A DNA stretch of 64,000 bases from Allocatelliglobosispora scoriae (GTDB taxonomy: Bacteria > Actinomycetota > Actinomycetes > Mycobacteriales > Micromonosporaceae): contig NZ_JACHMN010000002.1 of assembly GCF_014204945.1 (NCBI RefSeq), forward strand, positions 682,001 through 746,000, written 5' to 3'. A model generated the notes under the pieces. That model was not told the origin of the DNA and did no database searches. It saw nothing but the letters and a program-made list of their open reading frames with translations. Below, piece by piece: positions 59,301 to 64,000 of the stretch; position 1 is the first letter of the stretch, and each line of letters opens with the position of its first letter. The translations under genes and the position numbers were made by a program.

Positions 59301-59607
59301 CTATACGATCTTCGTATCCACCGGCCGCAACGCCGAAGGGCTGCGCTCGAACCGGACCTCTGCGGACCCGCCCTGGTCCGACGCGCCACCCCGTTGACGG
59401 ACCTCGCCCACGGCTCCGTCCCGGGCTGCGGTGAGCGCCCGCACCGGCCCGATGACGCCGAGGTCCCTGGTGAGCGGCGCCCCACCGGCACCCGATGTGC
59501 CTGGTGAGCCGGACCGGCTCGGCGGCGACCAGGTCCCCGGCGAAGACGAACATCCGGTCCCGGGTACCGTCGCCGGCGCTGATGTCGCCTGAGCTGGTGC
59601 AGCTCAC
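59301..59607 (-). pseudogene. Frameshifted remnant of a beta-propeller-like protein C-terminus
   Basis: Two adjoining minus-strand frames read as one protein tail. The first gives DGTRDRMFVFAGDLVAAEPVR. After about 59495 the reading moves to the other frame, giving PLTRDLGVIGPVRALTAARDG and EVRFERSPSALRPVDTKIV before TAG at 59301. The phrases DLGVIGPVRALTAARDG and the short strands are typical of propeller repeats. No start codon or upstream body is present, so it is a decayed fragment. Nothing else fills 59202-59666. Confidence 0.45.
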
Positions 59608-59666
59608 GCTCCGGTAACACGCTGCGTGATGGAGTGGGCGGCAGTGACCGGCAGCGAGCGAGGACG

Positions 59667-60779
59667 ATGATGACGCAGGTGGATGCGGCGGAGACCGGGC
59701 AGAGCGGCGGCGCGGAGACCCGCTCCGACGGCGGGCGCCCGGGCACCCGCGGGCAGGTCGGAGCCGGGACCCGGCGCACGGGGATCCGCGAGGCGATCCG
59801 CGCCGTCTCCCGGCCTGGCCTGCGGAAACGCGGCCTGGTGCTCACGGCCCTGGCGCTGCTGCTGGGCCTGCTCATGGCGCTGCACGCGAAGATCCCGAAC
59901 GAGAGCGGCAACCTCGGCAGCCTGGTGGAGAGTTTCCTGCCGTGGTTCGGCCTGTTCGTCCCGGCGCTGCTCGTCGGGGCGCTGTGGCGCCGCTCCGCCG
60001 CTGCGGTGGCCGCACTGCTGCTACCTGTCATGGTATGGCTGAACCTCTTCGGCGGGCTGCTCATCGACAAGTCCCACCCGGGCGGCGACCTCACCGTGGC
60101 CGAGCACAACGTCGGCGCCGACAATCCCGACCCGGCCGGCACCGCCCGCGCCCTAGCCGCTTCCGGGGCGGACGTGCTGGCCCTGGTGGAGCTGACCGAG
60201 CAGGACCGAGGCGTCTACGAGGAGGGGCTGGCCAAGGCGTACCCGCACCACACGGTGCAGGGGACGGTCGGGCTGTGGAGCCGGCTGCCGCTGTCGGACA
60301 CGCAGCCGGTCGACCTCGAGCTGGACGCCGGGCCGTTGGCGGCCACCATCCCGGCCGACGTCAAGTTGGCCTACAACAGGGGGCTGCGCGCCACCGTGGC
60401 CACGGACCGGGGTCCGCTCGCGGTGTACGTGGCCCACCTGGGGTCCGCCCGGGTGACTCCGCGAGGCTTCTCGACCAGGCAGCGGGACCGGGGCGCGCAG
60501 GTGCTCGGCGAGGCCGTCGCGGCGGAGCGCAACGAGCGGGTGGTGCTGCTCGGCGACCTGAACGGCACCACGGACGACCGCGCGTTCGCCGGCCTCACCG
60601 CGCGGCTGCGCTCGGCCCAGGACGCGGCCGGGGACGGTTTCGGCTTCAGCTGGCCGGCGGCGTTTCCGGTGGTGCGGATCGACCAGATCCTGGTCAGAGG
60701 CGTGGAGCCGAAGAGCTCATGGGTGCTGCCGGCGACCAGCAGCGACCACCTGCCGGTCGCGGCCGCCATCAGCTGGTGA
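59667..60779 (+). CDS. Endonuclease/exonuclease/phosphatase (EEP) family membrane protein
   Basis: A 370-residue protein. Residues 50-140 hold three hydrophobic segments (GLVLTALALLLGLLMAL, SFLPWFGLFVPALLVGAL, AAVAALLLPVMVWLNLFGGLL). An EEP catalytic domain follows with TVAEHNVGADNPD (metal Asn), ADVLALVELTEQD (metal Glu), VYVAHLGS, VVLLGDLNGTTDD (GDxN) and the C-terminal SSDHLPV with the catalytic Asp-His. EEP enzymes cleave phosphodiesters in nucleic acids, lipids or inositol phosphates. The membrane anchor places the active site outside. ATG 59667 follows GAGGA. Confidence 0.85.
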   Translation: MMTQVDAAETGQSGGAETRSDGGRPGTRGQVGAGTRRTGIREAIRAVSRPGLRKRGLVLTALALLLGLLMALHAKIPNESGNLGSLVESFLPWFGLFVPALLVGALWRRSAAAVAALLLPVMVWLNLFGGLLIDKSHPGGDLTVAEHNVGADNPDPAGTARALAASGADVLALVELTEQDRGVYEEGLAKAYPHHTVQGTVGLWSRLPLSDTQPVDLELDAGPLAATIPADVKLAYNRGLRATVATDRGPLAVYVAHLGSARVTPRGFSTRQRDRGAQVLGEAVAAERNERVVLLGDLNGTTDDRAFAGLTARLRSAQDAAGDGFGFSWPAAFPVVRIDQILVRGVEPKSSWVLPATSSDHLPVAAAISW

Positions 60780-60791
60780 CCTCCGCGGACC

Positions 60792-62021
60792 TCAGAAGTA
60801 GGTCCGTAGCAGGTCGGTGACGGTGTAGTCCTCGGCGACGACCGGGATCACCCGCCACTTGTCGAAGGCCGTGCAGGGGTGGGAGATGCCGAAGCAGATC
60901 AGGTCGCCGGGGCTCACTCGGGCCTCAGGCGGCACCTCGACGTACGCGTGGTGGTCGTTGAGCTTGGCGACGCGCCAGCCGCGCAGCTCGTGGGTGACGC
61001 CGTCGGCGGTGCGGTGGCGCAAGGGCACCGGCATGCCCTCGTCGATCGGCGCGTCGCGCTTGCCCAGACCCGCGATCACCAGGCCCGGTTCGGGGGTGGA
61101 GCCGACCTGTGCCCAGATCTCCAGCGCCGGGCTCAGCGAGCCCTCCTCGGGCACCCGCAGAAACGGCGTGCGGTCGTGATAGAAACCGTGGTCGTGGCTG
61201 AGGTAGGCGCCGCTGCGCAGGACGGTCCGGACCTCGTGCCCGGGAAGCCAGTCGCCGCCGAGCGCCTCGGCCACCACGTCGAAGTAGGTGCTGCCGCCCG
61301 CGCTCACGATGACGTGCGGCGGCAGCAGCCCGCGCCGCGAGAGCTCCACCACCGACTCGCGCAGGGCGGTGAGGTAGGCGGCGGCCGCTCCCGGCCCGGG
61401 CAATCCGCCCTCGTAGCCCGCGACGCCGACCAGCTCGACCCGCGGCGCCGCGTCGGCCGCCGCGGCGACCTCGGCCAGCTGGTCGACCGTCCGGCAGCCG
61501 GCCCGGCCGCCGGCGAAGCCCCACTCCGCGAAGACCTGCATCGACCGGCCGCCGGGCACCTGCTCCATCGCGCGGGCGATGGCCTGCACTCCGGCCACGC
61601 TGTCCACGAAGCACAGGAAATCGAAACCCCGCGCGATCTCGCCGCCGATCCAGCGCAGCGCGGTCGAGTCGAGCAGCTCGTTGGCCAACAACACGCGGGG
61701 TAGGCCGAACGAGCGGCACGCCAGCACCTGGTTGGCCGTGGCCACCGTGATCGCCCACGCGCCCGCCTCCAGCTGCGCCTGGAACAGCGACGGCGACATG
61801 GTCGTCTTGCCGTGCGGGGCGAAGTCGAAGCCGTGCCGGCGGCAGAAGCCCGCAAGCGCCGCGAGGTTGTGCTCCACCGCGGTAGCCCTGAGCACCATCA
61901 CCGGCCAGGTGAACGCCCCGTCGAAGAGGCCGGTCCGGCCGGCGGCGAACTCCGCGAACGGCACCCCCGCACCGGGCTGCCAGGCTCCCTTGGTCCGCCA
62001 GTCCAGCCTGTCCTCGGTCAC
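60792..62021 (-). CDS. DSD1-type PLP enzyme (D-serine dehydratase / D-threonine aldolase-like)
   Basis: A 409-residue protein of the fold-type III (alanine racemase-like) group. The PLP lysine sits in FAPHGKTTMSP. Further features are VLLANELLDSTALRWIG, VFAEWGFAGGRAGCRT, VGVAGYEGGLPG, VIVSAGGSTYFDV, VRTVLRSGAYLSHDHGFYH and a zinc-binding-like C-terminus (DHHAYVEVPPEARVSPGDLICFGISHPCTAFDKW). The HxC pattern ISHPC with an upstream His is that of DSD1/D-threonine aldolase metal sites. It likely removes ammonia from, or cleaves, D-amino acids. It is divergent from an amidohydrolase and RidA. GGGAGAAG supports GTG 62021. Confidence 0.86.
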   Translation of the reverse strand: MTEDRLDWRTKGAWQPGAGVPFAEFAAGRTGLFDGAFTWPVMVLRATAVEHNLAALAGFCRRHGFDFAPHGKTTMSPSLFQAQLEAGAWAITVATANQVLACRSFGLPRVLLANELLDSTALRWIGGEIARGFDFLCFVDSVAGVQAIARAMEQVPGGRSMQVFAEWGFAGGRAGCRTVDQLAEVAAAADAAPRVELVGVAGYEGGLPGPGAAAAYLTALRESVVELSRRGLLPPHVIVSAGGSTYFDVVAEALGGDWLPGHEVRTVLRSGAYLSHDHGFYHDRTPFLRVPEEGSLSPALEIWAQVGSTPEPGLVIAGLGKRDAPIDEGMPVPLRHRTADGVTHELRGWRVAKLNDHHAYVEVPPEARVSPGDLICFGISHPCTAFDKWRVIPVVAEDYTVTDLLRTYF

Positions 62022-62115
62022 GTCTTCTCCCAGCCGGTTCGGAAAGCGGGTCTGGCCTGACCGCACCTTATCGGGCGGTACCATTACGAGCCACCGCGCC
62101 GAGGTCGGAGTTCGC

Positions 62116-63360
62116 ATGAAACCGTGGGACCTGCTGCTGGCCGGGGGTCGCGTGGTCGACCCCGGCGGCGGGCACATCGGCCGATTCGACGTCGCCGTCC
62201 GCGACGGCCGGGTCGCCGCCGTCGCAGCGGGACTCGCCCGCGACGACGCTCACGAGGTGGTGGACGCCGCGGGCCGGTTGGTGACCGCGGGCCTGGTCGA
62301 TCTGCACACCCACGTGTATCCGGGCGTCACCTACTGGGGCATCGACCCCGACCCCGTCGCCTGGCACAGCGGGGTGACGACGTGGGTCGACGCCGGGTCG
62401 GCCGGGGCCTACTCGTTCCCCGCCTTCGACGCGGCGGCCGCACGCATGCGGGTGCGCGTGCCGGCGCTGTTGAACATCTCGGCGGTCGGTCTGATCGCGC
62501 CGGTCGGCGAGTCGCGCGACCTGGCCCACTGCGACGTCGGTCTGGCCGTGGCGACCGTGCTGGCACACCGCGACCGGCTCCGCGGCATCAAGGTGCGGAT
62601 GGACCGGCACAACATCGGCGCGCACGGTCTGGAGCCGCTGCGCAGAGCGGTGGCGGCGGCCGAGGAGTGCGGGCTGCCGGTGATGGTCCACATCGGAGCG
62701 GCTCCGCCGACCGTGGGCGACATGCTGCCGCTGCTGCGGCCGGGCGACATCATCACGCACTGCGCCAGCGGCATCGCCGGGTTCACGGCGGACACCGGGC
62801 GCGCGCACGACGCCGGCGTCCTGTTCGACATCGGGCACGGCTCCGGCGGCTTCGCCTTCGACGTGCTCGAAGCGCAGCTCGACGCGGGCCTGCCACCGCA
62901 CACCGTCTCCACCGACCTGCACGCCCGATCGGTGCACGGACCCGCTTTCGATCTGCCCACCACGATGGCGAAGCTGCTCGCGGTGGGGCTCCCGCTCGAG
63001 CAGGTGATCGCCGCCGCCACGATCGGACCGGCCCGCGCCCTCGGCCTCACCGCCGGGACCCTCGCCGTCGGCGTGCCCGCCGACATCGCGGTCTTCACCG
63101 TCGACGAGGACGGCTGCGAGGTGGCCGACGTGCACGGCCAGCGACGGCACTCCCCGCTGCGGCTGATCAACGAGGCTACCTACGTGGGCGGGAGGGTCCT
63201 CACCCCGCAAGCGCCGCCGCCCCCGGCACCGTGGGTGCCGCTCACCGGACCCCAGAACGACGCGCTGCGCCGGCGCCAGCAGGCGGTACGGGCGCTGCTC
63301 GGCACACCGCTGGTCGGCCCGGACGGGCTGGCCGAACAGTTCCCACGACACGGAGGTTGA
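62116..63360 (+). CDS. Amidohydrolase/deacetylase (D-aminoacylase or EF0837-like)
   Basis: A 414-residue metal-dependent hydrolase of the amidohydrolase superfamily: LLLAGGRVVDPGGGHIGRFDVAVRDGRVAAV, DLHTHVYPG (HxH metal site), a lysine in GIKVRMD, VMVHIGAAPP, DIITHCASG, and the final catalytic Asp in STDLHARS. It ends with GVPADIAVFTVDEDG. The subgroup (dihydroorotase-like deacetylases, EF0837/Atu3266) removes N-acetyl or similar groups from amino-acid derivatives. Next to a DSD1 enzyme and RidA it probably frees the D-amino acid substrate. The RidA gene starts 5 bases after its stop. Confidence 0.85.
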   Translation: MKPWDLLLAGGRVVDPGGGHIGRFDVAVRDGRVAAVAAGLARDDAHEVVDAAGRLVTAGLVDLHTHVYPGVTYWGIDPDPVAWHSGVTTWVDAGSAGAYSFPAFDAAAARMRVRVPALLNISAVGLIAPVGESRDLAHCDVGLAVATVLAHRDRLRGIKVRMDRHNIGAHGLEPLRRAVAAAEECGLPVMVHIGAAPPTVGDMLPLLRPGDIITHCASGIAGFTADTGRAHDAGVLFDIGHGSGGFAFDVLEAQLDAGLPPHTVSTDLHARSVHGPAFDLPTTMAKLLAVGLPLEQVIAAATIGPARALGLTAGTLAVGVPADIAVFTVDEDGCEVADVHGQRRHSPLRLINEATYVGGRVLTPQAPPPPAPWVPLTGPQNDALRRRQQAVRALLGTPLVGPDGLAEQFPRHGG

Positions 63361-63365
63361 CCGCC

Positions 63366-63746
63366 ATGCCCAAGAAAGTGATCTTCGCTGCGGACGCCGC
63401 CCCGCCGGGAGGCCCGTACTCGCACGCCGTCGTCGCGGGCGACCACGTCTACCTGTCCGGCGCCTGCCCCGTGCTGGCGGACGGCACCTGGGTCAAGGGC
63501 CCGTTCGCCGACCAGGCGCGGGCCGCCTTCACCAACCTGGCGCGGGTCGCGGCGGCGGCGGGGGCCGACCTGAGCCAGGCCGTTAAGGTCGGTGTGTACC
63601 TTCGCGACTTCGCCGACTTCCCGGCGATGAACGAGATCTACGTCGAGTTCTTCGGTACCGAGAACCTCCCGGTGCGCACCACGATCCCGGTGGCGCTGGA
63701 CGGCTTCGACATCGAGATCGACGCGATCCTCTACACCGGGGCCTGA
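63366..63746 (+). CDS. RidA family enamine/imine deaminase
   Basis: A 126-residue RidA/YjgF protein: PGGPYSHAVVAGDHVYLSGACPV, DQARAAFTNLARVAAAAGADLSQAVKVGVYLRDFADFPAMNEIYVEFF, and the C-terminal VRTTIPVALDGFDIEIDAILY. The conserved active-site Arg sits in PVRTTIPV, and Glu in DIEIDAI. RidA hydrolyses reactive 2-aminoacrylate-type enamines made by PLP dehydratases. That chemistry fits the DSD1 neighbour. Confidence 0.9.
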   Translation: MPKKVIFAADAAPPGGPYSHAVVAGDHVYLSGACPVLADGTWVKGPFADQARAAFTNLARVAAAAGADLSQAVKVGVYLRDFADFPAMNEIYVEFFGTENLPVRTTIPVALDGFDIEIDAILYTGA

Positions 63747-63761
63747 CGGTTCCGCTTCGAG

Positions 63762-63792
63762 CGCCGCCGGCGGTCCGACAACCGCGGCGGCG
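63762..63792. terminator. Imperfect stem-loop between RidA and the convergent gene
   Basis: A GC-rich stem (CGCCGCCGGCGGT against ACCGCGGCGGCG) with a short loop CCGACA lies in the 57-base gap between two converging genes and may end both transcripts. Confidence 0.5.
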
Positions 63793-63803
63793 TTTCGGCG
63801 TAC

Positions 63804-64000
63804 TCAGGAGGGATTGTCGACCCGCCGCGCCTGCGGCGCGGGAGCCTCGATCCGGCGCTGCGCCGGACCCGAGACGGCCTGGTCGGTGATCTCGTTGAGG
63901 ACCGTCTGCACCCGGTCGATGCCGGGGACCGAGCGCAGGACCGACTGGCCCCGCTCGCTGGCGGACTCGATGGTCATCGTGCCGCAGCCGAACATGCGGT
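63804..64000 (-). CDS. C-terminus of a bacterial PH-domain protein (partial)
   Basis: The frame runs in from the right edge. The visible 65 residues read RMFGCGTMTIESASERGQSVL, SVPGIDRVQTVLNEITDQ and then an Ala/Arg/Pro tail. The GxxTxTI(E/Q)SA.E.G...L..VP....V......I block is the last strand and helix of the bPH_2 (YdbS/YdbT-like) PH domain. The rest, usually with membrane segments, lies outside the window. A start at an internal ATG (63995) is unlikely. Confidence 0.7.
   Translation of the reverse strand, partial: RMFGCGTMTIESASERGQSVLRSVPGIDRVQTVLNEITDQAVSGPAQRRIEAPAPQARRVDNPS

Noticed and set aside
1-64000. CRISPR arrays, tRNA or rRNA genes, prophage modules, intact transposases
   Set aside because: No regularly spaced identical repeats, no conserved RNA-gene sequence and no transposase, integrase or phage structural motif was seen. 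Long homology-based screening was not possible, so small RNA genes could be missed.

Overview
The DNA is GC-rich throughout, uses many GTG starts and GC-biased third codon positions, and codes densely on both strands. Several families point to an actinobacterium: an SCO4848-type membrane protein, a deazaflavin (F420)-type nitroreductase, Pr6Pr, HxlR and NrtR regulators, GH92 mannosidases with F5/8 C modules, and many small Sec-exported proteins. Micromonosporaceae is my best guess, from gene style only. There are no rRNA or tRNA genes, no CRISPR array, no phage module and no intact insertion sequence. The window looks like a chromosomal arm of accessory and niche genes.

Layout. 1-9.6 kb: an unrecognised partial ORF, an MFS exporter, a nucleotide-processing-like protein, a TetR/quinone-oxidoreductase pair, two exported proteins, an APH-type kinase, a GNAT enzyme and a 5'-nucleotidase that overlaps an antisense SCO4848-type gene. 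10-12.6 kb: a large multidomain protein (HEPN-like, STAND/NB-ARC NTPase, TPR, cold-shock-like domain) that looks like a stand-alone immune sensor. 12.6-18 kb: a molybdenum island (ModE-like regulator, modA, modB and modC on the minus strand; a methyltransferase and moeA on the plus strand). 18-24 kb: F420-type reductase, M20 peptidase, a coupled methyltransferase/ABC-2 exporter operon and an SDR. 24-28 kb: a wall-anchored lectin/DUF11 protein and a 700-bp non-coding stretch packed with palindromes and gene remnants. 28-40 kb: exported proteins, a MocR regulator, a TPR protein, a SulP-carbonic anhydrase fusion, a frameshifted EI24 gene and a spermidine-synthase-like MFS fusion. 40-48 kb: two GH92 alpha-mannosidases with carbohydrate-binding modules, a divergent HTH regulator and a HAD phosphatase. 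48-60 kb: hydrolases, an NrtR regulator with paired operators, small membrane proteins, two more quinone oxidoreductases (one with HxlR), a VOC protein and exported proteins. 60.8-63.7 kb: a divergent cluster of a DSD1-type PLP enzyme, an amidohydrolase and RidA that fits catabolism of (N-acyl) D-amino acids. The right edge cuts a PH-domain gene.

The genes form local functional units rather than one pathway: molybdate uptake with cofactor synthesis; mannan breakdown; D-amino acid turnover with enamine clearance; and three regulator-plus-oxidoreductase style stress units. The features most worth following are the HEPN-STAND-TPR-CSD protein, the 75-bp perfect palindrome and its neighbours at 27.1-27.6 kb, the branched inverted-repeat element between the two GH92 genes, the NrtR double operator, and the layered leader in front of the HxlR-controlled oxidoreductase. 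All family calls rest on reading motifs in the translations; no database search was possible.
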